Source of the DNA: Actinopolymorpha cephalotaxi
Lineage (GTDB): Bacteria; Actinomycetota; Actinomycetes; Propionibacteriales; Actinopolymorphaceae
Length of the DNA: 64,000 nucleotides
Reading direction: 5' to 3'
Assembly: GCF_013408535.1 (NCBI RefSeq)
Contig: NZ_JACBZA010000001.1
Span: forward strand, 434,001-498,000
The position numbers were made by a program, and so were the translations under genes. Positions 41,195 through 50,900 of the stretch are shown here, piece after piece (the first letter of the stretch is position 1; the number at the start of each line of letters is the position of its first letter). The notes below the pieces were generated by a model that saw only the letters and a program-made list of their open reading frames with translations, did not search any database and was not told the DNA's origin.

Positions 41195-42256
41195 ATGACA
41201 GGTCCGTTGCCGGACGTGGCGCCGCGCGCCGCCTCGGGAACCACCGTGGTGGCCGAACCGGTACGGGCATCGAGGCCTCTCGTTCCGGCACCGCTCACCC
41301 CGGTGACCCCGCCCGCGTTCCCGGCACTGCTGCTGGCCAACGCCGTGCAGTTCGGCCCGGGTGAACGTTTCGGCTTTCCCCGCGTGGAGTCGCGGATGGT
41401 GACCTGGTGCCGGGCCGGCCGGGGCGAGGCGCGGGTCAATGGGGTGCGCTTCTCGCTGGCGCCGGGCGTGCTGCTCGTCCTGCCGTGGGGGCACCGGATC
41501 CACTACACGGCGGCGGAGGTCGACCCGTTCCTGCTGGTCGGCGTGCACCTCGTGCCGCGGCACGAGGAGGGGTTCCCGCTGGAGCCGACGGTCCCGCACG
41601 ACGCGAACCACCGGCACGCCGGCTGTCCGTGGCGGCGGGACGGCGAACCGGACCTGGGTACGCAGGTGGTGGCCACGACCGCCGACGCCGCGCCGGGACT
41701 GGCCCAGCTGAGCGCGTACGCGGTGGAGGTGTGGCGGCGGGGTACGCCGTCGCAGGCGTCGATCCGGGCGCTCGGCACGATGATGGTCGACGAGCTCACC
41801 GGGCTGGCGTGTCAGCTCGCCGCGCGCACCGGCGACCAGGCGTACGCGGGGCCGGTCGGGTTCGCGGGGCCGGGCGGGTTCGGGGGTAGAGGCGGGTTCG
41901 GGGGGAGAGGCGGGTCCGACACCTGCGTGGTCCCGGACGAGCTGCGCCGCGTACTGGCGTACGTCGAACACCACCTGGCCGACCGGCTCACGGTGGCCGG
42001 GCTGGCCGAGGTCGCCGGGTGCAGCGGGGCGACGCTGAGCCGGCGGTTCGACACCTATCTGCGGCGGTCGCCGATGGGGTGGGTGCTGGACCAGCGGATC
42101 GAGCACGCCCGGGGGCTGTTGCGCACCACACCGTTGACGGTGGCCCAGGTCGCCCGCCGGTGCGGGTTCGCCGACGCGAACTACTTCTCCCGGATCTTCC
42201 GCGACCGCACCGGCCGGCCGCCCACCGCGTGGCGCCGCCGCGAACGCCTGCTCTGA
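41195..42256 (+). CDS. AraC-family transcriptional regulator
   Basis: 353 residues from the ATG at 41195, preceded by GGAGGA. The cupin sensor (TWCRAGRGEARVNGVRFSLAPGVLLVLPWG, residues ~70-99) and the C-terminal AraC domain (YVEHHLADRLTVAGLAEVAGCSGATLSRRFDTYLRRSPMGWVLDQRIEHARGLL, then GFADANYFSRIFRDRTGRPPTAWRR) are complete. A Gly-rich linker of near-repeats (GFGGRGGFGGRGG) joins them at ~residue 228-240. It probably controls the divergent PhyH-led operon in response to its substrate. Confidence 0.92.
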   Translation: MTGPLPDVAPRAASGTTVVAEPVRASRPLVPAPLTPVTPPAFPALLLANAVQFGPGERFGFPRVESRMVTWCRAGRGEARVNGVRFSLAPGVLLVLPWGHRIHYTAAEVDPFLLVGVHLVPRHEEGFPLEPTVPHDANHRHAGCPWRRDGEPDLGTQVVATTADAAPGLAQLSAYAVEVWRRGTPSQASIRALGTMMVDELTGLACQLAARTGDQAYAGPVGFAGPGGFGGRGGFGGRGGSDTCVVPDELRRVLAYVEHHLADRLTVAGLAEVAGCSGATLSRRFDTYLRRSPMGWVLDQRIEHARGLLRTTPLTVAQVARRCGFADANYFSRIFRDRTGRPPTAWRRRERLL

Positions 42257-42283
42257 GGCTGTACCTCCTGAGGCTGTACCTCC
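42254..42283 (+). repeat. 15-bp tandem duplication including the AraC stop codon
   Basis: TGAGGCTGTACCTCC at 42254-42268 is repeated exactly at 42269-42283. The first three bases of the first copy are the stop codon. Each copy contains the inverted repeat GAGG-ctgta-CCTC, so the two together can fold and may help to terminate. Confidence 0.85.
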
Positions 42284-42367
42284 GAGCTTGCCGGGCCGCC
42301 GGCGGTGGGCGTCCGGAACCCCGCGACCCGCTGACCGGGCCCGGCCACGGGGGCGGGCGGTCACGGA

Positions 42368-42373
42368 TATGCT
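42368..42373 (+). promoter_or_regulatory. candidate -10 box of glmU
   Basis: TATGCT fits TAnnnT and would start transcription near 42380, about 30 bases before the GTG at 42412. No good -35 is visible. Confidence 0.4.
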
Positions 42374-42411
42374 CGGCCCGAATCTGCCCGCGACGCCTGA
42401 GGAGTACCCCA

Positions 42412-43974
42412 GTGATCGCGTCTGTGAAGCCGGCCGCCGTCATCGTGCTCGCCGCCGGCGAGGGCAAGCGGATGAAGTCCCGGACCCCCAAGATGCTCCA
42501 CCAGCTCGGTGGCCGCAGTCTGCTCGCCCACGCGGCGGGGGCCGGCCGCTCGCTGGAGCCCGAGCACCTCGTCGTGGTCGTCGGACACGCCCGCGAACAG
42601 GTCGCCGCCCACCTGCAGACCCTCGACCCGAGCGCGCAGCCGGTCGTCCAGGCCGAACAACGCGGCACCGGACACGCCGTCCGCACCGCCCTGGAGGCCC
42701 TGCCCCCGCTGCGCGGCACGGTGGTGGTGACCAACGGCGACGTCCCGTTGCTGCGGCCGGAGACGTTGCGCGCCCTGCTCGCCACCCACGAGGAGCAGGG
42801 GTCCGCCGCGACCGTGCTGACCGCGCAGGTCGCCGACCCCACCGGGTACGGCCGGATCGTGCGCGGACCGGACGGCGCGGTGCGGAGCATCGTCGAGCAC
42901 CGCGACGCCACCCCGGCCCAGCAGGCGATCGCCGAGATCAACTCCGGGATGTTCGCCTTCGACGCCGCCCGGCTGGCCGACGCGCTCGGCCGGCTCGACG
43001 CCGACAACAGCCAGGGTGAGGAATACCTCACCGACGTCCTCGCGATCCTGGCCGGCGACGGGCACCGGGTGGGCGCGTTCGTCGCCTCGGACGAGACGGA
43101 GATCCTCGGCGTCAACGACCGGGTGCAGCTCTCCCAGCTCGGCCGGGTGCTCAACGACCGGATCCTCACCGAGTGGATGCGGGCCGGCGTCACGGTCCTC
43201 GACCCCGCCACCACCTGGGTGGAGGAGACCGTACGCCTCGAACCCGACGTCACGCTGCACCCGCAGACCCAGCTCCGGGGCGCGACGAGCGTCGCGTCCG
43301 GCGCCGAGGTCGGCCCCGACACCACGCTGACCGACGTCACCGTCGGCCCGGACGCCACGGTGGTCCGCACCCACGGCGAGCGGGCGGTGATCGGCGCCGG
43401 CGCCACCGTCGGCCCGTACGCCTATCTGCGGCCCGGCACCAACCTGGGCGAATCCGGCAAGATCGGGACCTTCGTGGAGACGAAGAACGCCGAGATCGGC
43501 CCCGGCGCCAAGGTCCCGCACCTCACCTATGTCGGCGACGCCACCATCGGCGAGGGCACCAACATCGGCGCCGGGACGATCTTCGCCAACTACGACGGGG
43601 TGCACAAACACCACACCGACGTCGGCCGGCACTCCTTCGTGGGCAGCGACTCCGTACTGGTCGCGCCCCGGCAGATCGGCGACGGGGCCTACGTCGCCGC
43701 CGGTTCCACGGTGGTCAAGGACGTCGGGCCGGGCGAGCTGGCGGTGGCCCGCGGCCAGCAGCGCAACATCGGCGGCTGGGTCGCCCGCAAGCGCGCCGGC
43801 ACCCGGACGGCCGAGGCCGCGGAGGCCGCGCAGGCGGCCGGGAACACGGCGGGGAACACCGCCTCGGATACACCGTCCGGACGGGAGGCGACGGGGGAGA
43901 CCCGTGCACCGCACACGAACGGGACGAGAGACACTGGCGACGTCGATGACGCGCCACGAAGGAGTGAGCAGTGA
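42412..43974 (+). CDS. glmU: bifunctional UDP-GlcNAc pyrophosphorylase / GlcN-1-P acetyltransferase
   Basis: 520 residues from GTG 42412 with GAGGAG 8 bases upstream. The uridyltransferase half has VIVLAAGEGKRMKSRTPKMLHQLGG (~residues 10-34) and VVVTNGDVPLL; the acetyltransferase half is a left-handed beta-helix (GPYAYLRPGTNLGESGKIGTFVETKNAEIG, THLTYVGDATIGEGTNIGAGTIFANYDG). It makes UDP-GlcNAc for peptidoglycan, mycothiol and possibly the polysaccharide locus downstream. After ~residue 455 a 65-residue Ala/Thr/Gly-rich tail is added, as in several actinobacteria. It overlaps prs by GTGA. Confidence 0.97.
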   Translation: MIASVKPAAVIVLAAGEGKRMKSRTPKMLHQLGGRSLLAHAAGAGRSLEPEHLVVVVGHAREQVAAHLQTLDPSAQPVVQAEQRGTGHAVRTALEALPPLRGTVVVTNGDVPLLRPETLRALLATHEEQGSAATVLTAQVADPTGYGRIVRGPDGAVRSIVEHRDATPAQQAIAEINSGMFAFDAARLADALGRLDADNSQGEEYLTDVLAILAGDGHRVGAFVASDETEILGVNDRVQLSQLGRVLNDRILTEWMRAGVTVLDPATTWVEETVRLEPDVTLHPQTQLRGATSVASGAEVGPDTTLTDVTVGPDATVVRTHGERAVIGAGATVGPYAYLRPGTNLGESGKIGTFVETKNAEIGPGAKVPHLTYVGDATIGEGTNIGAGTIFANYDGVHKHHTDVGRHSFVGSDSVLVAPRQIGDGAYVAAGSTVVKDVGPGELAVARGQQRNIGGWVARKRAGTRTAEAAEAAQAAGNTAGNTASDTPSGREATGETRAPHTNGTRDTGDVDDAPRRSEQ

Positions 43975-44951
43975 CCGGGATGAAACTCACCACCCAGAAG
44001 AACCTCATGCTCTTCTCGGGTCGGGCTCATCCCGGACTGGCAGACGAGGTGGCCGAGATTCTCGAGGTCGACCTGGTGCCGACCACCTCCTACAACTTCG
44101 CGAACGGCGAGACCTACGTCCGCTTCGAGGAGTCGGTGCGCGGCTGCGACGCCTTCGTGATCCAGAGCCACCCGGCGCCGATCAACGAGTGGATCATGGA
44201 ACAGCTGATCATGGTCGACGCGCTGAAGCGGGCCTCCGCCAAGCGGATCACCGTGGTGACGCCGTTCTTCGGGTACGCCCGGCAGGACAAGAAGCACCGC
44301 GGCCGGGAGCCGATCTCGGCCCGGCTGATGGCCGACCTGCTCAGCACCGCCGGCGCCGACCGGCTGATGGCGGTCGACCTGCACACCGCCCAGACGCAGG
44401 GCTTCTTCGACGGACCGGTCGACCACCTGTTCGCCCTGCCGGTGCTGGCGAGCTACATCGAGACCCGGGTGGACACCTCCCGGGTCACCGTCGTGGCGCC
44501 CGACTCCGGCCGGGTGCGCGTCGCCGAGCAGTGGGCCGACCGGCTCGGCGGCTGCCCGCTGGCGTTCATCCACAAGACCCGCGACGTCAACGTCCCCAAC
44601 TCGGTGGTGGCCAACCGCGTGGTCGGTGAGGTCGAGGGCCGTACGGCAGTGGTGGTCGACGACATGATCGACACCGGCGGCACCGTGGTGAAGGCGGCCG
44701 AGGCCCTGGTCGACGCGGGCGCCTCCGACGTGATCGTGGCCGCGACGCACGGCGTGCTGTCCGACCCCGCCGTGGACCGGCTGAAGAACTCCCGCATCCG
44801 CGAGGTCGTGGTCACCAACACGCTGCCGATCCCGCAGGAGCACCGCTTCGACACGCTGACGGTGCTGTCCATCGCCCCGATGATCGCCCGTGCGATCCGC
44901 GAGGTGTTCGAGGACGGCTCGGTGACCAGCCTGTTCAACGGCGCAAGCTGA
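43971..44951 (+). CDS. prs: ribose-phosphate pyrophosphokinase
   Basis: 326 residues from GTG 43971, overlapping the glmU stop; the ATG at 43980 is an alternative. NLMLFSGRAHPGLADEVAEILEVDLVPTTSYNFANGETYVRFEESVRG, PFFGYARQDKKHRGREPISARLMADLL (flexible loop and ATP site), MAVDLHTAQTQGFFD and AVVVDDMIDTGGTVVKAA (PRPP-binding loop, ~residue 225-242) are diagnostic. It makes PRPP for nucleotide, His, Trp and decaprenyl-phosphoryl-arabinose synthesis. The glmU-prs-rplY-pth order is conserved in actinobacteria. Confidence 0.97.
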   Translation: MTGMKLTTQKNLMLFSGRAHPGLADEVAEILEVDLVPTTSYNFANGETYVRFEESVRGCDAFVIQSHPAPINEWIMEQLIMVDALKRASAKRITVVTPFFGYARQDKKHRGREPISARLMADLLSTAGADRLMAVDLHTAQTQGFFDGPVDHLFALPVLASYIETRVDTSRVTVVAPDSGRVRVAEQWADRLGGCPLAFIHKTRDVNVPNSVVANRVVGEVEGRTAVVVDDMIDTGGTVVKAAEALVDAGASDVIVAATHGVLSDPAVDRLKNSRIREVVVTNTLPIPQEHRFDTLTVLSIAPMIARAIREVFEDGSVTSLFNGAS

Positions 44952-45145
44952 TCACCAGCGGGTTTCTCATCCGCGACTCGGCGGACCCCTGCGCGTCCCC
45001 TGACAGACCGGCAGGTATTCTTTCCCGGTTGCCTCGGCGAGGGACGCCCATATCCGGCTCCGTGATCGACGCGGTTGCGGACATGTGCGCCGCCGAGCAG
45101 CCATCGACCGCAGCCGACGTCGCACGTTCCTGAGGAGTTTTTTCC
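44952..45145 (+). promoter_or_regulatory. promoter and leader of rplY
   Basis: TATTCT at 45016-45021 is a good -10 box, implying a leader of about 115 bases before the GTG at 45146. The leader is GC-rich and could fold, but I recognise no known autoregulatory leader. The ribosome-binding site TGAGGAG is at 45131-45137. Confidence 0.35.
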
Positions 45146-45820
45146 GTGTCCGAGGTCAAGATCAAGGCCGAGTCCCGCACCGAGTTCGGCAAGGGCGCGG
45201 CACGACGGATCCGACGCGCGGGTCTGGTGCCCGCCGTCCTGTACGGCCACGGCGGCGCTCCGGTGCACATCACGCTGCCGGGTCACGAGCTGATGCTCGC
45301 GCTCAAGACCGCCAACGCGTTGTTCGACGTCGACCTGGGTGAGCGCAGCGAGCTCGCGATCCCCAAGCAGGTCCAGCGCGACCCGATCAAGGGCTTCCTC
45401 GAGCACGTCGACCTGCTGATCGTCCGCCGTGGCGAGAAGGTCGTCGTCGAGGTGCCGGTGACGCTGACCGGTGAGGCCGGACCCGGCTCGCTGGTCTCCA
45501 CCGAGCACACCACCCTGTCCGTCGAGGCGGAGGCCACGCACATCCCCGCGGGCATCGAGGTCTCCATCGAGGGCCTGGAGGTCGGCACGCAGATCCTCGC
45601 CAAGGACATCTCGCTCCCGCGCGGCACGACGCTGCACCTGGAGCCGGAGACGCTGGTCGTCAACATCACCGCCGCGCCGACCGCCGAGCAGGTCGAGAGC
45701 GAGCTGGCCGAGGCCGAAGCCGAGATCGAGGGCGGCGAGGGTGCGGCCGAGGGTGCCGAGGCCGCCGAGCCCGAGGCGACCGAGGAAGGCGCCGGCGAGG
45801 AGTCCGGCGAGCAGGAGTAG
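45146..45820 (+). CDS. rplY: 50S ribosomal protein L25 / general stress protein Ctc
   Basis: 224 residues from GTG 45146. The L25 part (KIKAESRTEFGKGAARRIRRAGLVPAVLYGHGGAPVHITLPGHEL, residues ~5-49) binds 5S rRNA, and the TL5-type C-terminal domain follows (QRDPIKGFLEHVDLLIVRRGEKVVVEVPV). The last ~45 residues are almost pure Glu/Ala/Gly, a tail usual for actinobacterial Ctc. It is the third gene of the conserved block. Confidence 0.95.
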   Translation: MSEVKIKAESRTEFGKGAARRIRRAGLVPAVLYGHGGAPVHITLPGHELMLALKTANALFDVDLGERSELAIPKQVQRDPIKGFLEHVDLLIVRRGEKVVVEVPVTLTGEAGPGSLVSTEHTTLSVEAEATHIPAGIEVSIEGLEVGTQILAKDISLPRGTTLHLEPETLVVNITAAPTAEQVESELAEAEAEIEGGEGAAEGAEAAEPEATEEGAGEESGEQE

Positions 45821-45856
45821 TCGAGCCGCTCACCGGCCCGACCTGCGTAACCCTCC

Positions 45857-46465
45857 ATGTCCGACCGCATGTCCGACCGCATGTCCGAAGGCCCTTGGCT
45901 GGTCGTGGGCCTGGGTAATCCCGGGCCCACGTACGCCGCCCACCGGCACAACATCGGCCAGCAGGTCCTCGACCTGCTGGCCGCCCGGGTGGGCGGGAAG
46001 CTGAGGCCGCACCCACGTGGCCGCGCCGACGTGCTCGAAGGCCGCCTCGGCGGCGTCCCCGGCGTCCGCGTCGTGCTGGCCCGGCCCCGGTCCTACATGA
46101 ACGAGACCGGCGGCCCGGTGGCGAGCCTGGCCACCTTCTACAAGGTTCCACCCGAGCGCGTGGTGGCCGTCCACGACGAGCTCGACATCCCGTTCGGCGC
46201 ACTGCGGCTCAAGCTCGGCGGCGGCGACAACGGGCACAACGGTCTCCGGTCGATCCGTCGCTCTCTGGGCACCGGAGACTTCCATCGCGTGCGGTGTGGC
46301 ATCGGCCGCCCGCCCGGGCGCCAGGACCCGGCCGACTTCGTGCTGTCCGGCTTCTCCGCGGCCGAGCGCAAGGAAGTCCCGCTGTTCGTCGACAACGCCG
46401 CGGACGCGGTGGAGGCACTGGTGGCCGAGGGCCTCGACCGTGCGCAGAACACCTGGCACGGCTGA
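45857..46465 (+). CDS. pth: peptidyl-tRNA hydrolase
   Basis: 202 residues from ATG 45857. [29 protein letters not shown] contains the catalytic His (H31 by this start, the His20 of E. coli), then [16 protein letters not shown] (Asn), [29 protein letters not shown] (catalytic Asp and GGxxGHNGL loop). It recycles peptidyl-tRNA. The first eight codons are a 12-bp duplication (ATGTCCGACCGC twice, then ATGTCCGAA), so ATGs at 45857, 45869 and 45881 are all possible starts. There is no strong ribosome-binding site. Confidence 0.96.
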   Translation: MSDRMSDRMSEGPWLVVGLGNPGPTYAAHRHNIGQQVLDLLAARVGGKLRPHPRGRADVLEGRLGGVPGVRVVLARPRSYMNETGGPVASLATFYKVPPERVVAVHDELDIPFGALRLKLGGGDNGHNGLRSIRRSLGTGDFHRVRCGIGRPPGRQDPADFVLSGFSAAERKEVPLFVDNAADAVEALVAEGLDRAQNTWHG

Positions 46466-46592
46466 CTTCCGGCCCGCCCGGCCGACCCGTCGGCACCCGT
46501 CCGCGCCCGCGAGGGTTGACCACGACGTTCAGATCACGGTTCGATCTCGCATGCAACTTTCTCCGGGCTCAGGGAGTCGGTGGGTACGTAGG

Positions 46593-46633
46593 TGCCGGCT
46601 TCGCGCCCGGGGGGTGCGTGGAGCCGGCATTTT
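46593..46633 (+). terminator. probable intrinsic terminator after pth
   Basis: TGCCGGCT (46593-46600) and AGCCGGCA (46622-46629) form a perfect 8-base stem with a 21-base loop, followed by TTTT. It lies 128 bases past the pth stop and before the promoter of the glycosidase gene (TATGGT, 46717-46722). The rest of the 287-base gap is AT-richer than its surroundings, with no gene seen. Confidence 0.55.
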
Positions 46634-46752
46634 CATGTTTACCCTCCGGCCCACTGGGAACTCATTTTTGTCGGACACACAGCTTCGTTTGGCTGAGGCC
46701 GACAACGACCCCTGCCTATGGTGAATGAATTGGCCAGACGGGAGGGGCCACC

Positions 46753-47787
46753 GTGTTTCGAAAACTTTTTCTCGCAGCATTACTCGCGGTCGTGCTGATT
46801 GCCGGTGCCGCGTGTCAACCAGGCCAGAAGCCGGCGCCGGGGGGCGGCGTCGTCAAGAGCACTTGTGGCGTGGGTACAAAACTCACGCCGAAATGTGGCA
46901 CGTGGTGGGGCGTCGCCCCCAATCCCCTCGCCGGGGAAAGCTGGGACACCGCGCTGACGAATTTCGAGAACCAGATTCAGCGGCCGGTCAACATCGTGCA
47001 CTACTACCACTCGTCCGGACAGTTGTTCCCGACGTCGTCGGAGATAGCCCGGGCTAACCAGGCAGGCAAGGAGCGCCTGCTCTCGATCAACTACAAGCCC
47101 GAGGGCGGGAAGACCTGGGCCCAGGTGGCGGCGGGTGCGCAGGACGACAGGCTGGACTCGCTGGCCGCCTACATCAAGGCCAACTTCAACAAGCCGTTCT
47201 TCCTCACGATCCACCACGAGCCGGAGGAAGAGGTCCGGCAGACGACGGGATCCGGCTACACCGCCCAGGACTACCGCGCGATGTATCGCCACGTCGTCCA
47301 GCGGTTGCGCGGAGACGGCGCCACCCAGATCGTCACGGTGATGAACTACATCGGTTCGCCGAAGTGGGGAAGCCAGCCGTGGTTCGAGGATCTGTACCCC
47401 GGCAACGACGTGGTCGACTGGATCTCCTACGACCCCTACATCTTCGGTAGCGGTTCATACTGGGGTCCCGTTTCCGATCTCTTCAATCGGAAATTCCCCG
47501 AGTACCCGAAGTGGCCCGGCTTCTATTCCTGGGCTACGCAGTTCGCGCCCGGAAAGCCATTGATGCTCTCCGAATGGGGAGTCGGTGAACAGCCGGGTAA
47601 TCCGGCCGGAAAGCCGGACTTCTTCAAGGCGCTGGGGTCACAGGCAAAGAACTGGCCGGCGGTGAAGGCGATGGTGTACTGGAATGCCGCCGCCGACCGT
47701 ACGGTCGGAGCCACCCGCATCGACTCCACGACGGCGTCGTTGCAGGCCTATCGCACCACGGGGCTGATGCCGTACTTCAACCCCTAG
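46753..47787 (+). CDS. lipoprotein glycosyl hydrolase, GH26-like
   Basis: 344 residues from GTG 46753 (GGGAGGGG upstream). A lipoprotein signal ends in the lipobox LIAGAAC, so the mature enzyme is tethered outside the membrane. The TIM barrel starts with CGTWWGVAPNPLAGESW; the acid/base Glu is in FFLTIHHEPEEEV (~residue 156) and the nucleophile Glu in PLMLSEWGVGEQPG (~residue 274), the two-Glu pattern of GH26 and related retaining enzymes (beta-mannanases and exopolysaccharide lyase-like hydrolases). At the edge of the polysaccharide locus it may trim or release the polymer. Confidence 0.8.
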   Translation: MFRKLFLAALLAVVLIAGAACQPGQKPAPGGGVVKSTCGVGTKLTPKCGTWWGVAPNPLAGESWDTALTNFENQIQRPVNIVHYYHSSGQLFPTSSEIARANQAGKERLLSINYKPEGGKTWAQVAAGAQDDRLDSLAAYIKANFNKPFFLTIHHEPEEEVRQTTGSGYTAQDYRAMYRHVVQRLRGDGATQIVTVMNYIGSPKWGSQPWFEDLYPGNDVVDWISYDPYIFGSGSYWGPVSDLFNRKFPEYPKWPGFYSWATQFAPGKPLMLSEWGVGEQPGNPAGKPDFFKALGSQAKNWPAVKAMVYWNAAADRTVGATRIDSTTASLQAYRTTGLMPYFNP

Positions 47788-47842
47788 GCCGAAACAGGAA
47801 ACCACGGCCGAACGACGACGACCGACGACGGCTGACGACCGA

Positions 47843-47872
47843 CTGGCCCGGCGCCCCAGGCGTACGGGCCAG
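47843..47872. terminator. hairpin between convergent genes
   Basis: CTGGCCCG (47843-47850) pairs with CGGGCCAG (47865-47872) around a 14-base loop, between the glycosidase and the flippase fusion gene. There is no T-run. Confidence 0.5.
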
Positions 47873-47905
47873 CGGCGTCTCCGGCCGCGGCAGCCGGCCT
47901 CCTGG

Positions 47906-50900
47906 CTACCGCTGCGCGTCGCGCTGACCCGCGGTCCGGATTCCGGCGAACAGATGCCGGCCGTAGTTGTCGGCGTACGGCGCCACCGCGTCCTCGTCCG
48001 GCCCGAGGTCGACCACCCGGTCGAAGCCGGTGTGGGTGGTGAGGAAGCGGGCGACGTGCTCGGTGTCCCAGCCGCGCAGCGACCGCGCGAACCACGCCTC
48101 GTGCTCCTGGCCGGTGTCGAGGAACAGCACTCGCCCGGTCACCGAATCCAGGAGTCCGGCCAGCTCCTCCGCGGACACGCTCGCCCGCCCGAGGACGAAG
48201 TGGTGCAGGAGGCTGAAGCAGGACACCACGTCCCACGTGCGGCCGGCGTCGCGGGCGGCACGGAGGAAGTCCACGGCGTCGCCCGTGGTGATCCGGGCCG
48301 GGTCCAGCCCGTAGATGCCGGCGGCGAGCCGCGGCGCAAGCGGGTCGCGTTCGATGCCCTCGGCGGCGAACCCGCGCTGCCCGAGCTGGTGCACGAACCA
48401 CCCGTAGCAACAGGCCACGTCGAGGTAGCTGTGGCCCGGGCCGTCGACGCCCTCGGCCGCCAGCCGGCGTTCCATCATCGACAGCCGGTCGGTGCAGCGG
48501 CGTACGGTCGTCCAGCTGCGCTGCAGCTCCGGCGCGTCAATCGGTTGGTACAGCTCCTTCTTCCCGCCGATCCAGCTCATCTGCCCCAGCAGGTCCTGCA
48601 GCGGCGTCGTCACCGGAACCCGCTTGACCTTGACCGAGGCGGACTCCGCTCCGCGGTGCGCGAGCAGCGCCAGGCGGTGGTGGCCGTCGAGCACCTGGAA
48701 GCAGTCGGAGTCGCGGATCGGCGCCACCAGAACCGGATCGGACGCGCCGCTCTGCCCGGCCCGCACCGGCTCCTCCTCCTCCTCCTCCTCACCACCACCG
48801 TCGTCCGCCGACGGCCCGGCGGCGGCTTCGACGGCCGAGCCGGTGGTCGGGACCGGGCCGGCGGCACCCTCGGTGGCGGCACCGCCGGTGGCGACGGCGG
48901 TTCCCACGGCGGTGCCGACCGCGACCGGCGACGGTACGTCCTCCGACGGGTCGGTGACGGACGCCCGGGCAAGGAACGACCGGGCTACCTCCACCACTCC
49001 GCGCTCGTCGGTGGCCCAGAAGTAGCGTCCGGTCAGCCGCAGGCAGCGCCGGGCGTGTTCGGCGTACGGCGAGGCGAGGATGGCCTCGTCGGTCAGCTCG
49101 CCGTCACCGTGCGCACGGTGGTCGGCCGCCAGCCGGAGCAGGCCGGCGTGCGGCCCGCGGGCGATCGGCGTGGACGCCCACAGCAGGTCGTCGAACTCCG
49201 CGGCGTAGGTGGTCGCGGGTACGCCGTCCTGGATGCCGAGCAGCAGCCGGTCCAGCGGCACCCGGGCCAGCCCGGGCCGGCGGAGCACCAGCGTGGACAG
49301 CGCGACCCGGGCGCCGTGGGGGAGCGGCAGCCGCCGCAGCGCGCCCACCCCGGCCAGCAGTCCCTGCCCGGCGGTCTGCCGGGCCCGGCCGTGCAGGCGC
49401 CGGACCGGGGTTCCGATCCTGGCAAGGGGCACCGACGCCAGCGCCGTCCGGAACGCGCCGAGCTGCAGGTGGTGCCGGCCCTTCCACAACAGCGCGGCGT
49501 AGACCAGGCACATCGGGACCAGCCAGCCGATCACCACACCGACGTTCATCGGCGCCACGAGGTGCACCAGCAGCGGCACCACGCCGAAACACAGGGTCGC
49601 CGCGGCGGCGACCCACAGCACGGCCGGGCCGAACGACATCACGCCGTACGCCCGCCGCACCTGCAGCATCGGCAGCGAGTTGCGGACCGCGAGCGCCGCC
49701 GCCCACGCGACCGCCGCACCGGTGATGCCGAGCCGGGGGACCAGCACGACGACGAGGACCACGTCGACGACCAGGGCGGCGGCGTTGTTGACCAGGCTCT
49801 GCCGACTGCGCCCGGCCATCAGCAACACGACGTCCACCGAACCCGTTGCGGTGGTGGCCAGCATGGTGAGGGCCAGGATGACCACCGTGGCCCGGCCGGC
49901 TTCGTACCCACCGCCGAAGACCTTCAGCAGCACCGGCGCGGCGACCGCGCTGCAGAGGTAGATCGGCCACGCCAGCGCCATCAGCCAGGCGGTCGACGCC
50001 GAGAACGACTCGCGCACCCCCGCCAGGTCCGCGCGGGCGAACAACGCCGCCAACTGCGGCTGCAGCACCTGCTGGATGGCCTGGACGCCGAGCTGGCCGA
50101 GGACGAGAAAGCGGGTCGCGGCGGTGTAGACGGCGGCGTCGCGCGGGGACAGCAGCGCGGCGACAAGCACGATGTCCGAGCGCTGCAGCGCGACCTGGCA
50201 GATCCGGCCCAGCGCGCGGGGCGCGGTGAACCCCCAGAAGTCACGGGCGAGGGTGGCCGCCGGCGCGGCGTCCACCGGGCCCTCACCGGGGGCGTCGCCG
50301 GCCGGGGCGGACCGCAGTGCGGCGACGATCGAGCGGTACCACCACGCCACGCCGACCAGGCCGACGGCGTACGGCGCGACCCAGGCCACCGCGAGCCACA
50401 CCGGACCGGCCCCGAGCAGCAGGACGACCGCGATGCACAGGATCTGCCCCGGCAGCCGGCCGAGCTTCTCCACGATGACGTTGGGCCGCATCGTCTGGTG
50501 TGCCTGGGTGGCGGCGAGGATCGTGTCGTACGCCGTGGCCACCGGCAGGCTGACCGCGAGGACGCGCAGCATCGCCGTCATCGTGGCGCCGTGCTGCACG
50601 CTCGCGGCGCCACCGCCGTCGCCACTGCCCAGCACCGTCGCGAGCCACGGCGCCGCCAGCCAGACCGCCACCGCGGCGACGACACTCAACCCGAGGACGG
50701 GGCGCAGCGCGATCCACACCGTGCGCACCGCGCCGGCGAGACTGCCCACGGCGAGCTGCCGCTGGATGGTGTGCGCCAGGCCGACGTCGGTCCCCAGGCC
50801 GGAGATCGCGGTGACGATCAGGAAGAACGACGTGGCCGCGAACAGCAGCCCGGCGACGTCCTGGGGGACGCCGTTGGCGACCACCACGACCAGGGCGATG

